Positions 1 through 6,561 of a DNA stretch of 7,284 bases are shown one piece after another. This DNA comes from Christensenella sp. UBA1259 (lineage in GTDB: Bacteria > Bacillota > Clostridia > Christensenellales > Borkfalkiaceae), in assembly GCA_002308755.1 (NCBI GenBank), contig DBVR01000046.1, positions 32,135-39,418 on the forward strand. The letters are read 5' to 3'. The translations under genes and the position numbers were made by a program. Numbering within the stretch: position 1 is the stretch's first letter; each line of letters opens with the position of its first letter. Under the pieces are notes generated by a model, which ran no database searches, had not been told where the DNA came from, and saw only the letters and a program-made list of their open reading frames with translations.

Positions 1-908
1 CGCAGTTCGAGGGGCAGACCAAGACCAAACTCGGCAATTCCGAGATGCGTAATTTGGTCGCCAAAGCCATGAACGAATATCTCGGCAGTTTCTTTGAAGA
101 AAACCCCGCCAAGGCGAAAGAAATACTCTTAAAATGTCTTACGGCGCAAAGGGCAAGGGAAGCGGCGCGGCTCGCCCGCGAAAGCACCAGAAGAAAGGGC
201 GCGCTGGAATCGACGACTCTTCCCGGCAAACTTGCCGACTGCTCCGACCGTAACCCCGCTTTCTGCGAGATATTTATCGTGGAAGGGGATTCCGCGGGCG
301 GCAGTGCGAAACAAGGGAGAGACAGGCGTTTTCAGGCGATACTGCCGTTAAGGGGCAAGATATTGAACGTGGAAAAGGCAAGACTTAACCACGTTTTGGA
401 AAACGAAGAGATAAAGAGTATGATAACGGCTTTCGGCGGCGGCATACAGGACGATTTCGACGAAAGCAAACTCCGTTACGACAGAATAATATGCATGACC
501 GACGCCGACGTGGACGGCAGTCATATAAGAATACTTTTACTCACTTTCTTTTTCAGGTTCATGCGTCCTTTGGTGGAGCACGGGCACGTTTATATCGCGC
601 AACCGCCGCTTTACAAGGCAACGAAGAACAAAGTGGACAAATATCTTTATTCCGACAAGGAATTGCAGGAATATCTCGCGGAAGTCGGGAAGTGCGACGT
701 ACAGCGTTACAAAGGTTTAGGAGAAATGGACCCCGAACAACTCTGGAGCACTACCATGAATCCCGAAACCAGAACGATGTTACAGGTAACTATGGAAGAC
801 GCCGTGGAGGCAAACGAAACTTTCACGCGGCTGATGGGCGGAGATCCCGAACTGCGCAGAGAGTTCATAGAGAGCAACGCGAAGTTAGTTACCGATCTCG
901 ACGTATAA
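1..908 (+). CDS. gyrB: DNA gyrase subunit B, C-terminal part (5' end outside window)
   Basis: This is the ATPase subunit of DNA gyrase, which with GyrA introduces negative supercoils. The first complete codon is at 3, and 301 residues are visible; the GHKL ATPase and most of the transducer lie to the left. The fragment opens with the transducer/TOPRIM junction (QFEGQTKTKLGN). The TOPRIM domain follows, with EGDSAGGSA at 282-308 carrying the catalytic Glu and the metal-binding DADVD at 501-515. The conserved tail has QRYKGLGEM at 702-728 and ends with LRREFIESNA. The large insertion seen in many Gram-negative GyrB proteins is absent, so this is the short Bacillota-type subunit. ParE shares these motifs, but the FDESKLRYDRI segment and the gyrA gene 13 bases downstream favour GyrB. 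No frameshift is visible. Confidence 0.97.
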   Translation, partial: QFEGQTKTKLGNSEMRNLVAKAMNEYLGSFFEENPAKAKEILLKCLTAQRAREAARLARESTRRKGALESTTLPGKLADCSDRNPAFCEIFIVEGDSAGGSAKQGRDRRFQAILPLRGKILNVEKARLNHVLENEEIKSMITAFGGGIQDDFDESKLRYDRIICMTDADVDGSHIRILLLTFFFRFMRPLVEHGHVYIAQPPLYKATKNKVDKYLYSDKELQEYLAEVGKCDVQRYKGLGEMDPEQLWSTTMNPETRTMLQVTMEDAVEANETFTRLMGGDPELRREFIESNAKLVTDLDV

Positions 909-921
909 CGGGGGAAGAAAA

Positions 922-3432
922 ATGAGTAAGAAAGATTTAAGTCAGGAATTGACGGCTGAATTTAAGGAAACGTTATCCAAAACCAAACTTATCAACGTAG
1001 AAGTCAATGCGGAAGTGAAAAAGAGTTTTATCGCCTACGCGATGGCGGTAAACGTATCGAGAGCCATCCCCGACGTAAGGGACGGTATGAAGCCCGTGCA
1101 CAGGCGTATTCTTTACGCCATGCACGAAGCGGGGCTCACCAGCGACAAGGCTTATAGAAAGTGCGCCAAGATTGTCGGCGACGTTCTTGGTAAATACCAC
1201 CCGCACGGCGACAGTTCGGTGTACGACGCGTTGGTTCGTATGGCGCAGGACTTTTCGATAAACTTCCCGCTTGTGGACGGGCACGGTAACTTCGGTTCGG
1301 TGGACGGAGACCCCGCCGCCGCGTACAGGTATACCGAAGCAAGGCTCTCAAAACTTTCGGACGAAATGCTGAAAGAAATAGACAAGGACACGGTCGATTT
1401 CTATCCCAACTTCGACGATACCGAAATGCAACCCGTGGTATTGCCGTCGAGATTCCCGAACATTTTAGTCAACGGTTCGGACGGCATAGCGGTCGGCATG
1501 GCGACGAATATCCCGCCGCACAACCTTGCGGAGTGTCTTAACGCGTGTATCGCCGTTCTCGACAATCCCGAAATAACCGTCGAAGAACTTATGGAATATA
1601 TTCCCGCGCCCGATTATCCCACCGGCGGCGTTCTGATGGGCAGGAGCGGCATAAAACAGGCTTACGCCACGGGCAGGGGCGGTTTCGTACTGCGCGCCAA
1701 AACCGATATAGAAGAATTCAACGGCGGCACGAGAGAAAGGATAGTCGTAACGGAACTTCCTTATCAGGTCAATAAAGCCGTGCTTATAAAGACCATAGCC
1801 GATATGGTCAGGGATAAACGGATAGAAGGCATAAGCGACGTAAAGGACGAGTCCGACAGACACGGTATGCGTATCGTTATCGACCTTAAAAAGGACGCCA
1901 ACGCGCAGGTCGTACTGAACACTCTTTTCAAGCACACCAACTTGCAGGTAAAAGACGGCATAACCCTTCTCGCGCTCGTCGACGGCGAACCCAAGGTATT
2001 AGGACTTAAAGACATACTTTCGTACTATATAGCGCACCAAAAAGAAGTCATAGTAAGGCGCACGAAATACGACCTTGCGAAGACCGAAGAACGGGAACAT
2101 ATAGTAAAGGGACTCGTTATCGCTCTCAACAACATAGACAGGGTGATAGAGATAATAAAGCAGTCGGCGGATAAAAACGCCGCCGCGCAGGCTTTGATGG
2201 ACGAATTCCTGCTTTCCGACAAGCAGGCCAACGCTATACTCGAAATGAGACTGCAAAGGCTGACGAGTATGGAAGTCGCAAAATTAAACGAAGAACTCGT
2301 TATGCTGGATAAAACGATAGCCGACTTAAAGGATATTCTCGCCAACGAGTGGCGGGTGAACGCCATAATCAAGTCGGATATGGAAGAGATAAAGGAAAAG
2401 TATCCTTCGCCGAGAAAGACGGAACTTTCTTACGATTACGGCGACATAGACATAGCCGACATGATACCCGTGGAAGACGTGGTGGTAAGCCTTACGCATT
2501 TCGGTTACGTCAAGAGAGTGCCCGTATCGGAATACAGGACGCAACGCCGCGGCGGCAGGGGCGTTACGGCGCACCGTCCCAAGGAAGAAGACTTCGTGGA
2601 GAATATGTTCGTTACGTCCACCCACGACGATATACTGTTCTTTACCGATAAGGGCAGGGTGTACAGCCTTAAATGTTTCTTTATTCCCGAAGCGCAAAGG
2701 ACGGCAAGGGGCAGGGCGATAGTCAATCTGTTGCAACTTTCCGACGGCGAAAAGGTCTGCGCTATGCTGCCGTTAAAAGAAAATTCCGAAGGTTATCTCA
2801 TAATGGCAACGGAAAACGGACTTATCAAAAAGACCGCGCTTTCCGAGTTCGCGAATATCCGTAAGGTCGGCAAGATCGCCATAAATATATTAGACGGCGA
2901 CGCGCTCATAAACGTGGGACTGACCACGGGCAGCAGCGAAATAATAATGGCGTCGTTTGGCGGCAAGTGCATAAGGTTTGCCGAAACCGACGTAAGGCCC
3001 ACCGGCAGGGGAACGCAGGGCGTCCGCGGCATGGACTTAGAAGACGGCGATAAACTCGTGGACATGGCGGTGATAAAACCGGATTGCGAATTTATCACCA
3101 TGACGGAAAACGGTTACGGCAAGCGTTCCGACCCCGAAGATTACAGACTGCAATCGAGAGCGGGCAAAGGCATAAAAGCGGGCGAATTCAACGAAAAGAC
3201 GGGTAAACTCGTCAGCTTAAAACTCGTTTCTCCCGAAGAAAACATTATGATAATCACCGAAAACGGCACGATAATCAGGGTAGATTCTTCGGATATAAGC
3301 AAGATAGGCAGGGCGACGCAAGGAGTCAGAGTAATGAAGATAGAAGGCTCCAAGGTAAGCAGGATAGCCGTTACACCGAGATCGGAAGAAGACGGCGAAG
3401 AGACCGAAGAAACCGAAGAAGTTTCCGAATAA
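922..3432 (+). CDS. gyrA: DNA gyrase subunit A
   Basis: This is the DNA-cleaving and DNA-wrapping subunit of gyrase, complete at 836 residues, close to the usual 820-875. The start has a GGGGGAAG ribosome site at 910-917 and lies 13 bases after gyrB, so the two are co-transcribed. The winged-helix cleavage domain contains DVRDGMKPVHRR (51-62), the quinolone-pocket segment HPHGDSSVYD (93-102) and the catalytic tyrosine Tyr137 in YRYTEARL. A tower and coiled-coil region follow. The C-terminal beta-pinwheel begins with the GyrA box QRRGGRG at 541-547, which separates GyrA from ParC, and later blades show repeats such as RPTGRGTQGVRGM. The last 17 residues (820-836) are almost all Glu, Asp, Ser and Thr; acidic GyrA tails are known to tune DNA wrapping in some bacteria. 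Catalytic Tyr137 lies about 14 residues later than in Bacillus subtilis, so the N-terminus is slightly long. Confidence 0.98.
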   Translation: MSKKDLSQELTAEFKETLSKTKLINVEVNAEVKKSFIAYAMAVNVSRAIPDVRDGMKPVHRRILYAMHEAGLTSDKAYRKCAKIVGDVLGKYHPHGDSSVYDALVRMAQDFSINFPLVDGHGNFGSVDGDPAAAYRYTEARLSKLSDEMLKEIDKDTVDFYPNFDDTEMQPVVLPSRFPNILVNGSDGIAVGMATNIPPHNLAECLNACIAVLDNPEITVEELMEYIPAPDYPTGGVLMGRSGIKQAYATGRGGFVLRAKTDIEEFNGGTRERIVVTELPYQVNKAVLIKTIADMVRDKRIEGISDVKDESDRHGMRIVIDLKKDANAQVVLNTLFKHTNLQVKDGITLLALVDGEPKVLGLKDILSYYIAHQKEVIVRRTKYDLAKTEEREHIVKGLVIALNNIDRVIEIIKQSADKNAAAQALMDEFLLSDKQANAILEMRLQRLTSMEVAKLNEELVMLDKTIADLKDILANEWRVNAIIKSDMEEIKEKYPSPRKTELSYDYGDIDIADMIPVEDVVVSLTHFGYVKRVPVSEYRTQRRGGRGVTAHRPKEEDFVENMFVTSTHDDILFFTDKGRVYSLKCFFIPEAQRTARGRAIVNLLQLSDGEKVCAMLPLKENSEGYLIMATENGLIKKTALSEFANIRKVGKIAINILDGDALINVGLTTGSSEIIMASFGGKCIRFAETDVRPTGRGTQGVRGMDLEDGDKLVDMAVIKPDCEFITMTENGYGKRSDPEDYRLQSRAGKGIKAGEFNEKTGKLVSLKLVSPEENIMIITENGTIIRVDSSDISKIGRATQGVRVMKIEGSKVSRIAVTPRSEEDGEETEETEEVSE

Positions 3433-3458
3433 CGATAAGATAAAACTTGTAACCATCT

Positions 3459-3489
3459 CCGAAACGGCGCGACGCGCCGTTTCGGTTTT
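3459..3489 (+). terminator. Probable intrinsic terminator of the gyrBA transcript
   Basis: A perfect 12-bp stem pairs CCGAAACGGCGC (3459-3470) with GCGCCGTTTCGG (3474-3485) across a 3-base GAC loop. TTTT follows at 3486-3489. The stem is strong and GC-rich but the U-run is short, so some read-through into the transporter gene is likely. It begins 26 bases after the gyrA stop and ends 15 bases before the next start codon. Confidence 0.75.
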
Positions 3490-3500
3490 CGGGCGAACTT

Positions 3501-4799
3501 ATGACTTTAACTCTGATAATTGCCTGCGCGACGTTGGTCGCGCTTACCCTTTCGGTGATATTTTTCCCCGAAATAAAAATTTTCGGGATAAAGATAGGAA
3601 CTTACGTGATTATCGCGCTTACGGGCGCGATACTTATTCTTATATTCTGCGCCGATATCGGAACGGTTTTTTCCGCTCTCACCGAAAACTCTTCGGTAAA
3701 CCCCCTTAAAATTCTCGCGCTGTTTTTCTCTATGACGTTTCTTTCGGTCTTTTTAGATGCGGCGGGATTTTTCCGCCGTCTTGCCGCACTCGCCGTAAAA
3801 AGGGTGAAAAGCAGTCAGACGCGACTTTTTTGCACGCTGTATTTTCTTATAGCCGCACTCACTCTGTTTACTTCCAACGACATAGTCATACTCACCATAA
3901 CGCCTTTTATCTGTTATTTCTGCAAGAACGCGAAAGTCAATCCCGTGCCGTATCTCGCCGCGGAATTCGCCGCGGCGAACACCTGGTCCATGGGGCTTAT
4001 TATAGGCAACCCCACCAACGTGTATCTGGGCTCGGTCGCGGGCGTTACCTTTACGGAATATTTAAAAGTTATGGCGCTTCCGACTCTTTCGGCGGGAGCG
4101 ACGGAGTTTCTGATTATATTCCTTCTTTTCCGTAAATTCCTTAAAACGCCGCTTACCGCGGAAGATACTTTCGTACCGCGTGAAAACCGTGCGGAAACGG
4201 CGGCGGGGATCACCGTCTTTTCGGTGTGTCTTATCTTTTTGGTGCTTTCGGGGTACTTAAATATCGAAATGTGGGCGGTGTCTTCCTGTTCCGCCGCGTG
4301 TCTTTTTATCTCGGCGCTTGTGATATCCGCGGTAAAAAAGGACGGGGCAAAGCAGATAAAAGTATCCCTTGCGGCTTTGCCGTGGCAGATAATACCTTTC
4401 GTTCTCTCTATGTTCGTTATAGTTTCGGGACTGGAATATAACGGCGTTTCCGATAAAATTTCGGAGTTTCTGGGAGAAAACGCCCCCGTACTCGTTTACG
4501 GCGCGTCTTCTTTTGCCGCTGCAAACGTAATAAACAATATACCTATGAGTATCCTTTACGGAAATCTTGTATCGCACCTTTCGGGCGCGGCTTACTTTAA
4601 AGCCGTGTACGCATCGGTTATCGGCAGTAATATCGGAGCGTTTTTAACGCCTATCGGCGCGCTTGCGGGCATAATGTTTACGGCACTCAACAAAAAACAC
4701 GGCGTAGATTACGGGTTCAAAGAGTTCGTAAAATACGGCGTTGTAATAAGTATTCCAACGCTTTTCGCCGCTTTGGGCGTCCTTTGCCTTACGGTGTAA
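3501..4799 (+). CDS. ArsB/NhaD-like (SLC13-like) ion transporter family membrane protein
   Basis: A 432-residue integral membrane protein with about 10-12 hydrophobic segments, the usual size for the ion-transporter superfamily (ArsB, NhaD, DASS/SLC13). The two pseudo-repeats each show a polar substrate or ion site: TSND (124-127) with GNPTN (169-173) in the first half, and VINNIP (343-348) with GSNIGAFLTPIGALAG (375-390) in the second. These resemble ArsB and SLC13-type permeases. Between the halves lies a charged cytoplasmic loop (about 213-232). The substrate could be arsenite, another anion, a dicarboxylate, or a cation exchanged for protons. No arsR, arsC or arsA lies beside it, so an arsenic role is not supported. 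ATG 3501 is the only plausible start: upstream in-frame codons hold no start before the stop at 3450, and the first membrane helix begins at once. GGGCG at 3491-3495 is a poor ribosome site. Confidence 0.85.
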   Translation: MTLTLIIACATLVALTLSVIFFPEIKIFGIKIGTYVIIALTGAILILIFCADIGTVFSALTENSSVNPLKILALFFSMTFLSVFLDAAGFFRRLAALAVKRVKSSQTRLFCTLYFLIAALTLFTSNDIVILTITPFICYFCKNAKVNPVPYLAAEFAAANTWSMGLIIGNPTNVYLGSVAGVTFTEYLKVMALPTLSAGATEFLIIFLLFRKFLKTPLTAEDTFVPRENRAETAAGITVFSVCLIFLVLSGYLNIEMWAVSSCSAACLFISALVISAVKKDGAKQIKVSLAALPWQIIPFVLSMFVIVSGLEYNGVSDKISEFLGENAPVLVYGASSFAAANVINNIPMSILYGNLVSHLSGAAYFKAVYASVIGSNIGAFLTPIGALAGIMFTALNKKHGVDYGFKEFVKYGVVISIPTLFAALGVLCLTV

Positions 4800-4894
4800 A
4801 ACCGCATAAATATAAACACTATTCGCAAAATTATTCAAAAAAATAAAAAATATTCAAAATAAATTGAAAAAATTAAAAAATTACATAAAAATGT
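4800..4894. promoter_or_regulatory. A-tract-rich upstream region of the ABC operon promoter
   Basis: This stretch is almost all A and T, unlike the flanking genes. Runs of four to seven A occur at 4827-4830, 4837-4843, 4845-4850, 4856-4859, 4867-4872, 4875-4880 and 4887-4891, at roughly helical-turn spacing. Such DNA is typically bent, and directly upstream of a -35 box it can act as an UP element for the RNA polymerase alpha subunit. No terminator hairpin for the preceding transporter gene is visible here. Confidence 0.5.
4832..4868. repeat. Direct repeat TATTCAAAA x2 plus inverted TTGAA half-site
   Basis: TATTCAAAA occurs at 4832-4840 and again at 4851-4859, a 19-base period. A related TATTCGCAAAA lies at 4820-4830. 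TTCAA at 4853-4857 also forms a dyad with TTGAA at 4864-4868 across six bases. This could be an operator for a regulator of the operon, and the ATTCA core resembles the right half of an ArgR (ARG) box, but complete ARG boxes are not present. In such AT-rich DNA, chance repetition is a real alternative. Confidence 0.25.
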
Positions 4895-4923
4895 TTGACA
4901 AACGGGTATAAAAAGTCTAAAAT
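4895..4923 (+). promoter_or_regulatory. SigA-type promoter of the amino-acid ABC operon
   Basis: A perfect -35 box TTGACA (4895-4900) is followed by exactly 17 bases and a -10 box TAAAAT (4918-4923), five of six matches to TATAAT. Transcription would begin near 4930, giving a leader of about 50 bases before the ATG at 4979. With the A-tracts upstream this should be a strong promoter, as expected for an abundant solute receptor. Confidence 0.85.
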
Positions 4924-4943
4924 GGGGAACGTAAAAACGAACT

Positions 4944-4960
4944 CGCCCGGATTTCGGGCG
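4944..4960 (+). promoter_or_regulatory. Small hairpin in the 5' leader of the receptor gene
   Basis: CGCCCG (4944-4949) pairs with CGGGCG (4955-4960) across a five-base loop, giving a 6-bp GC stem that ends three bases before the SD sequence. There is no U-run, so it is not a terminator. It may protect the 5' end of the mRNA or modulate ribosome access. The leader is too short to hold a known riboswitch or T-box. Confidence 0.45.
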
Positions 4961-4963
4961 GTA

Positions 4964-4969
4964 AAGGAG
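4964..4969 (+). promoter_or_regulatory. Ribosome binding site that sets the receptor start
   Basis: AAGGAG lies nine bases before ATG 4979. It decides the start against an upstream in-frame TTG at 4895, which is itself the -35 box and cannot be translated from this promoter. Confidence 0.9.
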
Positions 4970-4978
4970 AAAATAAAA

Positions 4979-5794
4979 ATGAAGAAACTTTTGGCAATTT
5001 TGATGACGGGATTACTTATCGTCGGGGCTTGCGCGACTCTTTCCGCCTGCGGAGACGAAAAATACGTGGCGAAGGCCATCGGCGGGATAGAAGTTGAAGA
5101 ATACGGATATTGTATTTCCAAAACGGCGACCGATCACGACGCTATAATGGACGCGATAAACGAAGTTATAAACGAAGCGAATATAGACGAAGTAGTTGCG
5201 TATTACACGGCGAAATCCAAAGACGAAACACCGAGCGTAACGTTACAGTTTGCGGACTTGTCCGACAACACCGCCGGAACGTTGGATATTTACACCTGTT
5301 CGGGATTCGAGCCGTACGAGTTCGTAGATGCTGACGGAAGCACGGTTATCGGGGTAGATATTTATATGATGGAACTCGTAGCGGAAAAGCTCAACATGAA
5401 GATTACCGTTCACGACGTTGATTTTGACGGCATAGTAGGGTCTATTGCGACGAAAGATAACGCTATCGGCGCGGCGGGCATCACCATAACCGAAGGCAGG
5501 AAGAAATCGGTTGATTTTTCCGACGCTTACTATTCGTCGGTACAGTATATCATAAGTCTGGAATCCGATGCTTTTACTTCGATAGATAAACTTGCGGGCA
5601 AGAAGATCGGCGTACAGAAAGGCACTACCGGATGCAATCTTATTCAGGAAGCGATAGATAACGGCGTTCTTAAAGGGACGGGCGCTACTATTCTGGAATA
5701 CGACACGGGTGCGGTTGCGTTTACGGCAATGAAACAGGGTAAATGCGATAACGTAGTTATCGACGAATTGCCCGCTCTCAAATTAGTCGGCTAA
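4979..5794 (+). CDS. Amino-acid ABC transporter substrate-binding lipoprotein, apparently circularly permuted
   Basis: A 271-residue surface lipoprotein that should capture a polar amino acid for the downstream permease. Residues 1-23 are a lipoprotein signal peptide with lipobox LSAC, Cys24 being the lipidated residue. Residues 101-271 match the family-3 solute-binding fold (SBP_bac_3) from its normal beginning: SGFEPYEF (108-115), GITITEGRKKSVDFSDAYY (167-185) with the carboxylate-binding Arg174, GVQKGTTG (211-218), and the second hinge VVID with Asp262. The protein then stops at LKLVG. The usual closing segment, a beta strand EEYGIAV followed by helices, appears instead at 40-78 (EEYGYCISK, then DAINEVINEANIDEVVAYY), directly after the signal peptide, with a linker at about 79-100. 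This order is a circular permutation. Ligand residues are kept, so it is probably functional. Four non-lipid cysteines (45, 107, 219, 256) are present. The exact ligand is not predictable. Confidence 0.9.
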   Translation: MKKLLAILMTGLLIVGACATLSACGDEKYVAKAIGGIEVEEYGYCISKTATDHDAIMDAINEVINEANIDEVVAYYTAKSKDETPSVTLQFADLSDNTAGTLDIYTCSGFEPYEFVDADGSTVIGVDIYMMELVAEKLNMKITVHDVDFDGIVGSIATKDNAIGAAGITITEGRKKSVDFSDAYYSSVQYIISLESDAFTSIDKLAGKKIGVQKGTTGCNLIQEAIDNGVLKGTGATILEYDTGAVAFTAMKQGKCDNVVIDELPALKLVG

Positions 5795-5818
5795 ATCTTA
5801 AATAAAAACTTTATTTGT

Positions 5819-5848
5819 CGAAAGCAGAGCCGTAGAGCCCTGCTTTCG
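5819..5848 (+). promoter_or_regulatory. Intercistronic hairpin between receptor and permease genes
   Basis: CGAAAGCAG (5819-5827) pairs with CTGCTTTCG (5840-5848) across a 12-base loop, giving a perfect 9-bp stem in the 77-base gap. No U-run follows, so it is not an intrinsic terminator. Hairpins in this position of ABC operons commonly protect the receptor mRNA from 3' decay, or attenuate the operon, so that more receptor is made than membrane components. Confidence 0.6.
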
Positions 5849-5858
5849 TGCGTAAAAC

Positions 5859-5862
5859 GGAG
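5859..5862 (+). promoter_or_regulatory. Ribosome binding site that sets the permease start
   Basis: GGAG (within CGGAGA) lies nine bases before GTG 5872. The other in-frame candidate, GTG 5848, has no SD and sits on the last base of the intercistronic hairpin, so GTG 5872 is preferred. Confidence 0.8.
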
Positions 5863-5871
5863 AAAATCAAA

Positions 5872-6561
5872 GTGAACATTTTCGACAAATTTTACGAAGC
5901 GGTTATATATCAGGACAGGTGGCAATGGTATCTTTCGGGGCTCGGCAAAACGCTTTTAATTTCGCTCGGTGCGATTCTTATCGGCGTGATACTCGGTATC
6001 ATCGTTGCGCTTACGAAATACACCTACAAAAAGTTCGGCAATTTTAAAATAAGCAACGGAGTATGCGACTTATATCTTGCTATTTTCCGCGGTACGCCGG
6101 TGTACGTTCAGTTACTTATAATGTATCTGATAGTGCTGATCTTTTTGCCGACCGTCTGGGTGGCGATAATCACTTTCGGTATAAATTCCGGCGCATACGT
6201 TGCGGAAATCATCCGCGGCGGGCTCGAAAGCGTGGACGACGGGCAGATAGAAGCGGGCAGGGCGTTAGGACTCAACAAATTGCAGGTAATGGTGAAAATC
6301 GTTCTGCCGCAAGGTTTCAGAGTGGCGTTGCCGCCATTATTCAACGAGTTTATAGCGTTGGTCAAAGAAACGTCTATAGTAGGAACGATAGGGGAGGTTG
6401 ACTTGACGAAAGTCGCCGCCCGTATCGTGGCAAGGACTTACGAACCTTTCGTTCCTTACGTTATGATAGCGCTTATGTATCTCGTGGTGGTCATAGCGCT
6501 TACCAAACTTTTGAAAATGATGGAAAGGAGGCTTGCAAAAGGTGAAAGACACAGAACGTAA
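5872..6561 (+). CDS. Polar amino-acid ABC transporter permease (HisM/GlnP family)
   Basis: A 229-residue membrane subunit, the usual length for HisM/HisQ/GlnP permeases, forming the translocation channel as a homodimer since only one permease gene is visible. An N-terminal amphipathic stretch leads into the first membrane helix (about 23-47). The family signature RGTPVYVQLLIMY (73-85) follows, then a helix ending in SGAYVAEIIRGG (106-117). The EAA loop that docks the ATPase is at 126-147 (IEAGRALGLNKLQVMVKIVLPQ region), followed by LPPLFNEFIALVKETSIV (153-170) and a last helix at about 195-213. The tail MERRLAKG is basic and cytoplasmic. Start is GTG 5872. Its 3' end overlaps the ATPase gene by 20 bases, which suggests translational coupling. 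Confidence 0.95.
   Translation: MNIFDKFYEAVIYQDRWQWYLSGLGKTLLISLGAILIGVILGIIVALTKYTYKKFGNFKISNGVCDLYLAIFRGTPVYVQLLIMYLIVLIFLPTVWVAIITFGINSGAYVAEIIRGGLESVDDGQIEAGRALGLNKLQVMVKIVLPQGFRVALPPLFNEFIALVKETSIVGTIGEVDLTKVAARIVARTYEPFVPYVMIALMYLVVVIALTKLLKMMERRLAKGERHRT
6524..6531 (+). promoter_or_regulatory. Strong ribosome binding site for the ATPase gene, inside the permease gene
   Basis: AAAGGAGG, a near-perfect SD, lies ten bases before GTG 6542 and within the permease coding sequence (its ERR codons). It fixes the ATPase start although the codon is GTG rather than ATG. Confidence 0.85.

Noticed and set aside
491..925. 144-residue reading frame overlapping gyrB in another frame
   Set aside because: It is a shadow of the conserved TOPRIM coding sequence, with low-complexity Arg-rich translation and no homology I recognise.
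1465..1935. 156-residue minus-strand reading frame inside gyrA
   Set aside because: It lies wholly antisense to conserved gyrA and has no ribosome site or family motif; it is a codon-usage shadow.
922..3432. Topoisomerase IV ParC instead of GyrA
   Set aside because: The QRRGGRG GyrA box at residues 541-547, a full six-blade-length C-terminal domain and the adjacent gyrB identify GyrA.
3501..4799. Arsenite efflux pump arsB
   Set aside because: Only superfamily-level motifs are present and there is no arsR, arsC or arsA nearby, so the substrate is left open.
4895..4978. N-terminal extension of the receptor from a TTG at 4895
   Set aside because: The TTG is part of the -35 box, and the extension lies before a clear SD and a typical lipoprotein signal peptide at 4979.
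5819..5848. Intrinsic terminator ending the receptor transcript
   Set aside because: No U-run follows the stem and no new promoter is visible before the permease gene, so an intercistronic processing or stability hairpin is more likely.
5795..5851. Receptor truncated by a nonsense mutation, with the missing C-terminus beyond the stop
   Set aside because: In-frame reading after 5794 gives no binding-protein sequence, and the missing segment is recognisable at the N-terminus instead.
5848..5871. Permease start at GTG 5848
   Set aside because: It has no SD and its first base ends the hairpin stem; GTG 5872 has GGAG nine bases upstream and matches the family length.
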